Positions 1 to 6,393 are shown, numbered from the stretch's first letter. The stretch is DNA of 6,580 bases from Bacteroidetes bacterium UBA7688 (GCA_002482815.1 DLGS01000422.1:1-6580), one strand, 5' to 3'. Notes: generated from the sequence alone by a model not told the origin. A program made the numbers and translations.

Positions 1-1017
1 ATCAAATTCATATTGTTGTCCCAACAAAATACTGACTTCAATAGGCAGCACAATAACCGGAACAGGTAAGGCCTGCATCAACTCGGGACGCAGGTACAGG
101 CGTGTGGCGTCTTTCTCGGTAGTGACAATCACACAATCCGTATCCCAGTTGCGTATCGTCTCTTTGATGTCTTCAAAATTCCTTTCCGTAAAGAAATGAT
201 GATCGGGATAATCCAGCAAATGAACCTTCTCCGCTCTTTGCTCAATATAAGCCAACATCGGTTCCGGCTTTGCAATCCCTGAAATCAGCAACACTTTCTT
301 GTTGGTAAAATCAGCAGGCGTATGCTCGAAGAAATGATAAGGCATACCATACTTAATGGTACTGAAAAAGACCTTTTGGTAAGATGTAGGTTTAATGGCA
401 GCAGTTATGTCATTTGCCTGAGCCTGGGTAAGATTTTGAGGGCATTTGGACACCACAATCATATCCGCTCTTTTATAAGCACCTCTTCCTTCGCGCAGTC
501 GCCCGTAAGGCAAAATAAAATCTGCGTAAAAGGGATTGGAAAAATCTGTAATCAGGATATTCAAACCCGGCTTAACGGAGCGGTGCTGATACGCGTCATC
601 CAGCAATACGACTTCGATCTCCGGCCTGGCCATCAGCAAAGAAGGAATGCCGGTCATGCGGTCTTCGGCCACACTCACCGCCAGTTCCGGAAACTTGAGA
701 TGATATTGCATCGGCTCGTCACCAATCTTCAAAGCATTGGTTTTGGCGCCGGCCAGCAGAAAACCCCTTGTCTTGCGCTTGTAGCCACGGCTCATGGTTG
801 CCACCTTAAATTCATATTGCAGGAGGCGGATGAGGTATTCAATATGCGGTGTTTTCCCTGTTCCGCCAACAGACAAATTGCCCACTGCAATCACCGGAAT
901 ATCAAAGGAAACACCGGAAATAAATCCGCTGTCGTACAAGCGGTTGCGCAGCCACACAATGGAGCCATATAGCAAGGTAAAAGGCAATAAAAGGTAGCGT
1001 AAAAGTTCTTTAATCAT
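1..1017 (-). CDS. lpxK: Tetraacyldisaccharide 4'-kinase LpxK (3' end beyond window)
   Basis: LpxK phosphorylates the 4'-position of tetraacyldisaccharide 1-phosphate to make lipid IVA, the sixth step of lipid A synthesis, at the inner face of the inner membrane. The reverse strand is open from the ATG at 1017 to the window edge, 339 codons without a stop. Residues 4-22 form a hydrophobic N-terminal helix, as expected for the membrane anchor. The P-loop GNLSVGGTGKT is at 46-56, SRGYKRK at 76-82, GDEP at 99-102, the family signature LDDAYQHR at 139-146, PDHHFF at 271-276 and TTEKDATR at 299-306. The Asp of GDEP and a His near PDHH match the positions of catalytic residues described for this family. 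LpxK proteins usually have about 330-370 residues, so probably only a short C-terminal tail is missing. The gene starts 9 bases after the ftcD-like stop and is probably transcribed with it; no clear Shine-Dalgarno sequence precedes it. Confidence 0.95.
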   Translation of the reverse strand, partial: MIKELLRYLLLPFTLLYGSIVWLRNRLYDSGFISGVSFDIPVIAVGNLSVGGTGKTPHIEYLIRLLQYEFKVATMSRGYKRKTRGFLLAGAKTNALKIGDEPMQYHLKFPELAVSVAEDRMTGIPSLLMARPEIEVVLLDDAYQHRSVKPGLNILITDFSNPFYADFILPYGRLREGRGAYKRADMIVVSKCPQNLTQAQANDITAAIKPTSYQKVFFSTIKYGMPYHFFEHTPADFTNKKVLLISGIAKPEPMLAYIEQRAEKVHLLDYPDHHFFTERNFEDIKETIRNWDTDCVIVTTEKDATRLYLRPELMQALPVPVIVLPIEVSILLGQQYEFD

Positions 1018-1026
1018 AATTCGTTT

Positions 1027-2013
1027 TTACCCGGCATTGTTGTGTTTTGCCAATGCGCGTTCCAGTATTTTCTCTTCCGGGTCGAAAGGTTTTAATTTGT
1101 TTAATCCAAGGTAATCAATTGCTGCCTGAACACACTCATTTGGTGTGGCATTGTCGTTTTCCAAAGCAAATCTTCCGGCTTCAAACAAACAAGCTTCCGG
1201 TATCAATCCAATCACTTCGCTGCCAATCAGTTCAACGCCTTTTTCTGCAGCCAGTCTTTTGCAGGTTTCCCAAACCCGGAGCGGTGAACTTGTTTTGAAA
1301 TCGAGCAGATTGAACGAAACCTGTGCCTGCTGATAGTCGGCCATATACCAGCCGATCGCTCTCAGTTTGGGTAATGCATGCTCAGACTTTGAGTTGGCTC
1401 TCATTTCGGAAGCAATCCAATCGGCAACAGCAACATCATTTGTATTCAAGGAAATATTGAACGCCACCAGTATAGCCCGTGCACCGATAACCGTTGCACC
1501 GGTTGATTCATTCATTGCTGTCGGTCCGTAATCGGCTTGCCATTCCGCTGATTTCATCTTTTCCTTCAAGCCTTCATACTGACCTTTTCTTATTTGGGGC
1601 AATGCTTTCCGATGTGTTTGCGATTGGCTGTTTTCGTACATAAAAACAGGAATCTGCAATTCATCCCCCACCCTTTTTCCCAGCTTTTGTGCATAGTCAT
1701 CTGCTTCTTTCATGGTCATTCCATACAAAGGCACAAGCGGACAAACATCTGTTGCACCAATGCGCGGATGAACGCCAAGCTGTGTGCGCATATCAATACA
1801 CTCCGCAGCCACTTTGATAGCCGCATAAGCTGCTTCTACAACAGCTTCGGGCTTTCCTGCAAAAGTAAAAACCGTGCGGTTCGCAGCAGGGCTCTGGTCG
1901 ATATGCAGCAGCCAGACACCTTCAACTGAACGAATTGCGGCTGCAATTTTTTCCAGCGTTGCAGCATTGACCCCTTCACTAAAATTGGGAATACACTCCA
2001 GTATTTGATTCAT
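1027..2013 (-). CDS. ftcD: Glutamate formimidoyltransferase (single-domain FtcD)
   Basis: This enzyme moves the formimino group from N-formimino-L-glutamate to tetrahydrofolate, the last step of one histidine degradation route, in the cytoplasm. The 328-residue product has ECIPNFSEG at 6-14, a DQSPAANRTVFTFAG segment at 39-53, and HPRIGATDVCPLVP at 82-95. His82 falls at the same number as the catalytic His82 reported for the porcine enzyme. The length equals the transferase half of the animal bifunctional protein; the cyclodeaminase half is absent, as in many bacteria where that activity sits on another polypeptide. I chose the ATG at 2013; a TTG two codons upstream would add only two residues and lacks support. 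A CAAATTTG (7 of 8 to the Bacteroidota -7 element) lies 11 bases before the start, a weak promoter candidate. No other histidine-utilisation gene is in the window; its partner is lpxK, 9 bases downstream. Confidence 0.93.
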   Translation of the reverse strand: MNQILECIPNFSEGVNAATLEKIAAAIRSVEGVWLLHIDQSPAANRTVFTFAGKPEAVVEAAYAAIKVAAECIDMRTQLGVHPRIGATDVCPLVPLYGMTMKEADDYAQKLGKRVGDELQIPVFMYENSQSQTHRKALPQIRKGQYEGLKEKMKSAEWQADYGPTAMNESTGATVIGARAILVAFNISLNTNDVAVADWIASEMRANSKSEHALPKLRAIGWYMADYQQAQVSFNLLDFKTSSPLRVWETCKRLAAEKGVELIGSEVIGLIPEACLFEAGRFALENDNATPNECVQAAIDYLGLNKLKPFDPEEKILERALAKHNNAG

Positions 2014-2055
2014 AGACAAGGCTACAAATTTGAGGGATTTTTAATGATTAATGAA

Positions 2056-2074
2056 ACGAAATAAGTAGTTTCGT
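2056..2074. repeat. Inverted repeat in the ftcD / lipoprotein divergent gap
   Basis: The arms ACGAAA and TTTCGT are perfect 6-base complements separated by 7 bases. The site lies in the 89-base gap between the divergent starts at 2013 and 2103, where a regulator of either gene could bind. With arms this short in AT-rich DNA, chance is a real possibility. No other strong signal was seen in the gap. Confidence 0.3.
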
Positions 2075-2102
2075 ATTGATAGTTTAAAATCAAATCACTT
2101 CA

Positions 2103-2753
2103 ATGATAAAGCTCTTTCAAACCATTTTATTCGCGATTATTCTTTTTATGTCTAGTTCATGCCAACAAAATAAACAAGTGGCTCCACTTAAACCTGAAAT
2201 GGAAGAAAATTTTGAGTTTAATGAAATTAAAGAGCGACTGGAAGATATAGGAGAGCAAGCAGTTACAGATACAAATAAATACTCCAAATTCATTTATTTA
2301 AATCATTCCTATTTAAATCATAATTCAATCATTTGTATTAAAAATTTCAAGGGGGATAGTTTATCCATAGTTAGTTTGGTCTACTTTGATCAGGATGTTA
2401 TTTTATATTCACCCAATGATACAGATGCTAAAGGGTTAATAAAAAACTACCCTTATATTCAAAATTTAAAAAAAGTTACGGGTAAACAAAATCTAAAAAA
2501 ATCAACTCAAATTTTTAATTATTTTACCTCATTAATAAATAATAGACATCTCAAACCATTTGGTGAAGAAACAAGAAAACACAATGAGCGCGATATTGTG
2601 GATGGCAGAGATCAGATATTTTTATTTGACGGTAAGCATTTCTATAACAAGTACCCAAACCAAAAAGAAATGGATAGTGTATATAAATTATTTGAAAGGA
2701 ATATTGACTTCAAAGATCTAATAGGAAAACTAAATAATCTTGTCATCCCTTAA
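2103..2753 (+). CDS. Putative lipoprotein of unknown function
   Basis: I do not recognise this 216-residue protein. Residues 1-20 are a lipoprotein signal: a lysine near the start, a hydrophobic core (FQTILFAIILFM) and SSSC with the lipidated Cys at 20. The mature protein should therefore be attached to a membrane facing the periplasm or the cell surface. The rest is rich in Asn, Lys, Asp, Phe and Tyr, shows no further membrane segment and no repeat. It begins with an acidic, probably helical stretch (about 34-56), and the middle (about 60-105) alternates in a way suggesting beta strands. Base composition is unusual: four 60-base rows I counted average about 26% G+C, against 53% in two rows of the citrate synthase gene. 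This points to recent acquisition or weak codon selection. The ATG at 2103 is the natural start because the signal peptide follows at once. The DinB gene begins 31 bases after the stop. Confidence 0.72.
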   Translation: MIKLFQTILFAIILFMSSSCQQNKQVAPLKPEMEENFEFNEIKERLEDIGEQAVTDTNKYSKFIYLNHSYLNHNSIICIKNFKGDSLSIVSLVYFDQDVILYSPNDTDAKGLIKNYPYIQNLKKVTGKQNLKKSTQIFNYFTSLINNRHLKPFGEETRKHNERDIVDGRDQIFLFDGKHFYNKYPNQKEMDSVYKLFERNIDFKDLIGKLNNLVIP

Positions 2754-2784
2754 TTTGAAATCAAGTTTAGGTATTATAAAAAAA

Positions 2785-3282
2785 ATGGGCATCAAAAAAT
2801 TAGTGGACAATTATACAGCCTACAACCTGTGGGCCAATACGGCCATTGTTCAGTGGCTTGAGAAGATGGACACGCAATTGCTCTATCAATCCACCCCGTC
2901 CAGTTTTACCAATATTGATTATACCCTGCAGCACATTCTGCGTACGCAAAAGTACTGGCTAAGATTTGTAACCGGAAAATCTTACACCAATTTCGACTGG
3001 TCGGTAAGAGAAAAACAAGTAGAGCAGATTTTGAAAGAACTGATTGAAAGTTCGGAAGCTATGGTAAAGGAAACTTCAATCTTGAGCGAAGAAGACCTGG
3101 AGCTGGAATTAACGCTCGATTCGGCCTGGGCCAAAAACAAACTCAGCCGTTATGAGTATATTATACACGCCATCAACCACAGCACTTATCATCGTGGTCA
3201 GGTCATTACGATGGCCAGAACGATTGGCATTACAGAAAATGTCCCCAATACCGATTATAATATGTTTAATACCTTAGGATGA
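2785..3282 (+). CDS. DinB-family metal-binding protein
   Basis: DinB-like proteins are four-helix-bundle proteins that bind a divalent metal through three histidines. Some are thiol-dependent transferases or hydrolases (the bacillithiol/mycothiol S-transferase group), but most, like this one, have no known substrate. The 165-residue product shows the typical layout: an opening helix with YNLWAN at 13-18, His50 in the second helix (LQHILRTQKYWL at 48-59), and the C-terminal motif HAINHSTYHRGQV at 128-140. The likely metal ligands are His50, His132 and His136. The protein is cytoplasmic, with no signal peptide. I chose the ATG at 2785; a TTG at 2740 would extend the frame by 15 unlikely residues and overlap the preceding gene. 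It is the second gene of a plus-strand block and may be read from the lipoprotein promoter. The name reflects homology to DNA-damage-inducible B. subtilis DinB and does not imply DNA polymerase IV. Confidence 0.88.
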   Translation: MGIKKLVDNYTAYNLWANTAIVQWLEKMDTQLLYQSTPSSFTNIDYTLQHILRTQKYWLRFVTGKSYTNFDWSVREKQVEQILKELIESSEAMVKETSILSEEDLELELTLDSAWAKNKLSRYEYIIHAINHSTYHRGQVITMARTIGITENVPNTDYNMFNTLG

Positions 3283-3302
3283 ACTATTAATTTCTGAATG
3301 CT

Positions 3303-3310
3303 TAGATTTG
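3303..3310 (+). promoter_or_regulatory. Candidate -7 promoter element (TAGATTTG) for the toxin-antitoxin pair
   Basis: TAGATTTG is a perfect match to the Bacteroidota -7 consensus TAnnTTTG. It lies 17 bases before the antitoxin ATG, inside the 45-base gap after the DinB gene, so a transcript from here would have a leader of about ten bases. No convincing -33 TTTG was found at the expected distance, so the assignment rests on the -7 box and its location. Confidence 0.45.
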
Positions 3311-3327
3311 TGATATAAAAACAAAGA

Positions 3328-3570
3328 ATGTACACGACTTATCATTTCCAATCTGCGGCAGAAATCAATGCCGACATTTTAGACGCAATTAAAATTGCGT
3401 TTAAAGGAAAGCCTGTAGTTATTACTGTTGAAGAGGAAACTAAAGAAAACGCTCAGGAAATTCCTGAATGGCAAAAAGAAGTTGTCAGGAACAGGCAACA
3501 ATATTTCATTGATAATCCACAAGAATTGTTGAATTGGGAAGATGAAAAGAAGTCCATAAATTTTGATTAG
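3328..3570 (+). CDS. Type II antitoxin (RelB/addiction-module type)
   Basis: This 80-residue protein directly precedes a RelE/ParE-type toxin and looks like its antitoxin. Such proteins bind and block the toxin with a C-terminal segment and usually repress their own operon with the N-terminal part. Residues 1-34 (a YHFQSA strand, then the helix EINADILDAIKIAF and strand KPVVITVEE) resemble the N-terminal module common in Bacteroidota antitoxins. An acidic linker follows at 35-45, then the amphipathic helix EIPEWQKEVVRNRQQYF at 44-60 and an acidic tail with Trp70, the likely toxin-binding part. The ATG lies 17 bases after a TAGATTTG promoter box. The stop (3568-3570) is two bases before the best toxin ATG, which suggests translational coupling. 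The frame is intact although the toxin reading frame seems broken. The family assignment is by pattern and context; the exact antitoxin family is uncertain. Confidence 0.75.
   Translation: MYTTYHFQSAAEINADILDAIKIAFKGKPVVITVEEETKENAQEIPEWQKEVVRNRQQYFIDNPQELLNWEDEKKSINFD
3378..3405. repeat. 28-bp near-perfect inverted repeat inside the antitoxin gene
   Basis: Two 13-base arms (3378-3390 and 3393-3405) match at 12 of 13 positions around a 2-base centre; the inner 8 bases of each arm, ACGCAATT and AATTGCGT, are perfect complements. It begins about 50 bases into the antitoxin coding region and encodes LDAIKIAFK. It could be an internal operator or an mRNA hairpin near the start of translation. 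It could also be a by-product of the symmetrical peptide Ala-Ile-Lys-Ile-Ala. Confidence 0.5.
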
Positions 3571-3850
3571 TGATGGAATATTCATTAGTCATTACCCCCA
3601 GGCAAAAGTTGAAATACAAGATGCAATTTATTATTACAACAGCAAACAAAAGGGATTAGGTGAAAGGTTCTTCAGCGATTTAAACCATCAACTCAACACC
3701 ATTGCTAAAAATCCTTTTTATCATTCTATACGCTACGATAATATCCGTTACGCTCATTTATATAAGTTTCCATATTCAGCTCATTACACTGTTATTGATA
3801 ACAAGATTATCGTTTATGCTGTGTTGAGTGACTATCAAAATAAACTTTAG
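3563..3850 (+). CDS. Type II toxin, RelE/ParE family (apparent frameshift near start)
   Basis: ParE/RelE-fold toxins block DNA gyrase or cut mRNA on the ribosome; which applies here cannot be told. The body is typical: AKVEIQDAIYYYN, then KQKGLGERFFSDLNHQLNTI, NPFY, and the core strands IRYAHLYKFPYSAHYTVIDNKIIVYAVL. In the frame of this body the only usable start is the TTG at 3563, overlapping the antitoxin stop and giving 95 residues with an odd MISDGIFISHY beginning. A much better start, ATG at 3573, encodes MEYSLVITP, the usual first strand of these toxins, but in another frame. The two frames join at a C5 run (3595-3599): one extra C would give MEYSLVITPQAKVEI and a 92-residue toxin. As written, the ATG frame ends after about 28 codons. 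The gene is thus probably disrupted, recoded or mis-sequenced. The C-terminus is short, ending DYQNKL where relatives often continue for several residues. Confidence 0.75.
   Translation: MISDGIFISHYPQAKVEIQDAIYYYNSKQKGLGERFFSDLNHQLNTIAKNPFYHSIRYDNIRYAHLYKFPYSAHYTVIDNKIIVYAVLSDYQNKL
3573..3602 (+). other. Out-of-frame toxin start and C5 frameshift site
   Basis: The ATG two bases after the antitoxin stop opens a frame encoding MEYSLVITP, then reaches five C residues (3595-3599). The toxin body continues one frame back, at codon CAG starting at 3599. A Pro-tRNA on CCC could slip back one base and still pair with CCC, so -1 slippage is mechanically possible. RNA polymerase slippage on the run, a real one-base deletion, or a homopolymer sequencing error would look the same. 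Confidence 0.65.
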
Positions 3851-3863
3851 ATGGTTTGCATAC

Positions 3864-3901
3864 AACAATAAAGCCCGCAAGAGATTGCGGGCTTTATTGT
3901 T
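3864..3901. terminator. Bidirectional intrinsic terminator (17-bp perfect stem)
   Basis: Arms 3864-3880 and 3885-3901 are perfect 17-base complements around a GAGA loop, with core GCCCGCAA/TTGCGGGC and A-rich and T-rich outer parts. The stem starts 14 bases after the toxin stop on the plus strand and about 44 bases after the msrBA stop on the minus strand. Its symmetry allows it to end transcripts from both sides. Confidence 0.9.
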
Positions 3902-3944
3902 CTCGACAACTTATATCATATCACAATAAAACTTGTGTTTGTGC

Positions 3945-4943
3945 CTAAAACCTCGCTACTCTGCTATGGCAATAAGGTGTTCCTCCTCCTTTTTCATAAT
4001 ATTGTTGATGGTACTCTTCGGCGGGCCAGAAAGTTGTTGCAGGTTTCAATTGAGTAGCTATTTTAAACCCTTTTTTTGTCAGTAGTTCAATTAATTTAAT
4101 TGTAGTTGCCTTTTGTTCTTCATCCTTATAAAAGACGGCAGACAAATATTGCTCACCGATATCATTGCCCTGACCATTGGCCTGGGTGGGGTCGTGAATT
4201 TCGAAAAACAGCCTTGCCAATTCTTCGAAACTGGTAAGTGACGGGTCAAATGTTACTTCAATCGCTTCGTAATGACCTGTGAGGTGCCTGCCAACTTCCT
4301 GATAGGTGGGATTGGCTTTTGTACCGCCGGTGTAGCCCACTTGCGTGCTGATAACGCCTTTAGCTTTTTGAAAATAATATTCAACACCCCAAAAACAGCC
4401 TCCTGCAAATATTGCTTTATTGTTGTGCTTCATCACAGAATCTTCAACAAAAATCATTGAAATGGAATTGACGCAATGTCGGGTATCTTTATCAGTAAGC
4501 CCCTCGCCATAAAAAACATGACCCAAATGCCCGCCACAATTATTGCAGGTAATCTCGGTTCTGCGACCATCAGCGTCCGGTGTTTTTTTCACAGCACCTT
4601 TGATCTCTTCATCAAAGCTTGGCCATCCGCAGCCCGAATGAAATTTGGCATCCGACTTGTACAATGGTGCATTGCATTGCCGACAGATGTAGGTTCCCTT
4701 CCGTTCATTGTCCGTGTATTCACCGGTAAAAGCTCTTTCCGTTCCTTTTCCTAAAATAACATTTTTCTCCTCATCGGTTAGTTCGTTCAGTTTCATATTT
4801 TTCTTTGTTTGGCTGTTCTGTTCAGTAAGTGTTTCTTTTTTGTTGGATTGCCCGTTACAACTACTGATAGCGAGCATAAGCAACAAACCTAAAAGTGTTC
4901 CAAGTTTCAAAAACTTTGCGATACAATTCAAATTGTTTTTCAT
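3945..4943 (-). CDS. msrBA: Bifunctional methionine sulfoxide reductase B/A, lipoprotein form
   Basis: This fusion reduces both epimers of methionine sulfoxide and so repairs oxidised proteins. With the ATG at 4943 the product has 332 residues. Residues 1-29 are a lipoprotein signal (basic start, hydrophobic LGTLLGLLLMLAIS, lipidated Cys29), placing it outside the cytoplasm. MsrB (R-epimer) spans about 51-170: zinc cysteines at 87/90 (CRQC) and 133/136 (CNNC), CGWPSF with Cys105 as probable recycling Cys, and RHCVNS with catalytic Cys157. MsrA (S-epimer) spans about 176-332: GGCFWG with catalytic Cys183, GHYEAI with Glu226, the conserved DPTQANGQGNDIG region, and a C-terminal YCHSR with Cys325 as possible resolving Cys. 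All key residues are present. A TTG start at 4988 would put 15 polar residues before the signal and is unlikely. The gene stands alone and converges on the toxin block with a shared terminator. Its upstream gap has several imperfect TAnnTTTG-like boxes, none decisive. Confidence 0.94.
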   Translation of the reverse strand: MKNNLNCIAKFLKLGTLLGLLLMLAISSCNGQSNKKETLTEQNSQTKKNMKLNELTDEEKNVILGKGTERAFTGEYTDNERKGTYICRQCNAPLYKSDAKFHSGCGWPSFDEEIKGAVKKTPDADGRRTEITCNNCGGHLGHVFYGEGLTDKDTRHCVNSISMIFVEDSVMKHNNKAIFAGGCFWGVEYYFQKAKGVISTQVGYTGGTKANPTYQEVGRHLTGHYEAIEVTFDPSLTSFEELARLFFEIHDPTQANGQGNDIGEQYLSAVFYKDEEQKATTIKLIELLTKKGFKIATQLKPATTFWPAEEYHQQYYEKGGGTPYCHSRVARF

Positions 4944-5030
4944 TATAGTGGTACTTAATTTTTTTTTACAAATGCTAATGCTCGTCAAATAAATTTAATA
5001 TTTCCGTTAACCCAATGTCTAAAAATAAGA

Positions 5031-5056
5031 AAAGCCCGCGATCTCTCACGGGCTTT
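5031..5056 (-). terminator. Intrinsic terminator of the citrate synthase gene
   Basis: On the minus strand, AAAGCCCG and CGGGCTTT pair perfectly over 8 bases around a 10-base loop, followed by TCTTATTTTT. It starts about 20 bases after the citrate synthase stop. The 4944-5076 gap holds this hairpin and the upstream region of msrBA; nothing else was seen. The core resembles the terminator at 3864-3901. Confidence 0.85.
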
Positions 5057-5076
5057 CTATATTCTTTAAGGACTTC

Positions 5077-6393
5077 CTATTTCACGGCTTGTTTAGCGAT
5101 ATAGCTTTTGATCCATTCTGTCGTCATTGATTTTGGACGCTCCAATGGGAAGCCCAAAGCGCGATCCCAGCAAAGGCTTGCCAATACACCAAGCGCACGG
5201 CTCACACCGAACAAAACGGTGTAGAAATCTTCTTCCACCAAACCATAATGTTTCAGCAAAGCACCGGAATGCGCGTCAACGTTTGGCCATGGGTTTTTGA
5301 TTTTTCCGGTAGATTCCAAAATGTCCGGAGCCACTTCATACACGTTCCAAACTGTTTTTACGGTTGGATCTTCAGGGCAATGAACTTTTGCAAATTCCAT
5401 TTGTGCGGTGAAGCGTGGATCAGTTTTACGCAATACTGCGTGACCATAACCCGGAACAACTTTACCTGCAAGCAAAGTAGATTTGATGTATTCAGCGATT
5501 TGCTCTTTACTTGGCTCCTGTGTGCCTAAATCTCTTTGTAATTCTTCAATCCAGCGGATTACTTCCTGATTGGCCAATCCGTGCAAAGGACCTGCAAGAC
5601 CAGTCATACCGGCTGTGAAAGAAAGATAAGGATCACTCAAAGCAGAACCTACAAGGTGTGTTGCATGAGCAGATACGTTTCCACCTTCGTGGTCAGCGTG
5701 GATGGTCAGATAAAGGCGCATCAATTCCTTGAAACCGTCATTATCAAAACCCAGCATGTGGGCGAAGTTTGCACTCCAGTCCAACATACCGTCCGGTTGG
5801 ATATGCTCACCGTTTTTATATTTACGACGATAGATATAAGCAGCAACACGTGGTAAACGTGCAATCAGCGTCATCGTATCTTCGTAAGTGTAATCCCAAT
5901 ACTCTTTTTTAGAGATACCGTCGTTGTACGCTTTGGCGAATTTGCTTTCTGTTTGTAAAGCCAGAACCGCAGCACAAAATTGTGTCATCGGGTGAGTAGA
6001 AACCGGGAAAGCTTCAATCACCTGAAAAACGTGATTAGGAACGTGGCTGCGACGGGCCCAAACTGCTGAAATATGGCCTGCGTCTTCGTCAGTTGGTATT
6101 TCTCCAACCAGCATTAAATAAAATAATCCCTCTGGGCAAGGTTCTTGTCCGCCATCCGCTTTTGGCAGCTTTTCGCGCAATTCAGGAATGGAATAACCCC
6201 TGAAACGGATACCTTCATTCGAATCGAGTAAAGATGTTTCGGTGATCAGACCCGGAATGCCACGCATACCCTGATAAGCTTGTGCCACAGTTACTTCTCC
6301 CAGAGAAAGTTCTCCGTGTTCAGCAATTAATTTTTTGATTTCCGCAGATTGTTTGTCCGCAACTTCCTTGAAATGGTCTTTGATGTAACCCAT
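5077..6393 (-). CDS. gltA: Citrate (Si)-synthase, mitochondrial-like type
   Basis: Citrate synthase condenses oxaloacetate and acetyl-CoA to citrate, the entry step of the TCA cycle, in the cytoplasm. The 438-residue product aligns by motif with the animal enzyme almost number for number: HADHEGGNVSAH at 232-243 (pig His238 region), GPLHGLANQE at 268-277 with catalytic His271, PGYGHAVLRKTDPR at 314-327 with His318, NVDAHSG at 371-377 with Asp373, FGVSRALG with Arg399, and LERPKS with Arg419. All catalytic and oxaloacetate-binding residues expected for the family are present. This places it in the long eukaryotic-type group rather than with the NADH-regulated hexameric GltA of E. coli, so it is probably a dimer without that NADH control (inference). 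The ATG at 6393 is the first good start; a strong -7 promoter box lies about 60 bases upstream and a terminator follows, so it is probably a single-gene unit. Confidence 0.97.
   Translation of the reverse strand: MGYIKDHFKEVADKQSAEIKKLIAEHGELSLGEVTVAQAYQGMRGIPGLITETSLLDSNEGIRFRGYSIPELREKLPKADGGQEPCPEGLFYLMLVGEIPTDEDAGHISAVWARRSHVPNHVFQVIEAFPVSTHPMTQFCAAVLALQTESKFAKAYNDGISKKEYWDYTYEDTMTLIARLPRVAAYIYRRKYKNGEHIQPDGMLDWSANFAHMLGFDNDGFKELMRLYLTIHADHEGGNVSAHATHLVGSALSDPYLSFTAGMTGLAGPLHGLANQEVIRWIEELQRDLGTQEPSKEQIAEYIKSTLLAGKVVPGYGHAVLRKTDPRFTAQMEFAKVHCPEDPTVKTVWNVYEVAPDILESTGKIKNPWPNVDAHSGALLKHYGLVEEDFYTVLFGVSRALGVLASLCWDRALGFPLERPKSMTTEWIKSYIAKQAVK

Noticed and set aside
322..972. 216-codon plus-strand open frame
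   Set aside because: It lies opposite lpxK, whose motifs are unmistakable; the plus-strand product is rich in His, Gln and Cys with no family pattern.
1594..1929. 111-codon plus-strand open frame
   Set aside because: Antisense to the ftcD-like gene, with no recognisable protein pattern.
3379..3585. 68-codon minus-strand open frame over the antitoxin
   Set aside because: Phe-rich shadow of the Lys/Glu-rich antitoxin; hydrophobicity is a by-product of reading the opposite strand.
4944..4988. TTG-started 15-residue extension of msrBA
   Set aside because: It would put polar residues before a normal lipoprotein signal; the ATG at 4943 fits better.
4708..4992. Plus-strand frame of Ser/Phe-rich hydrophobic residues
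   Set aside because: Opposite the signal peptide and start region of msrBA; composition only mirrors the A-rich coding strand.
5248..5856. Two plus-strand frames of about 90 codons
   Set aside because: Both lie opposite citrate synthase and resemble no known protein.
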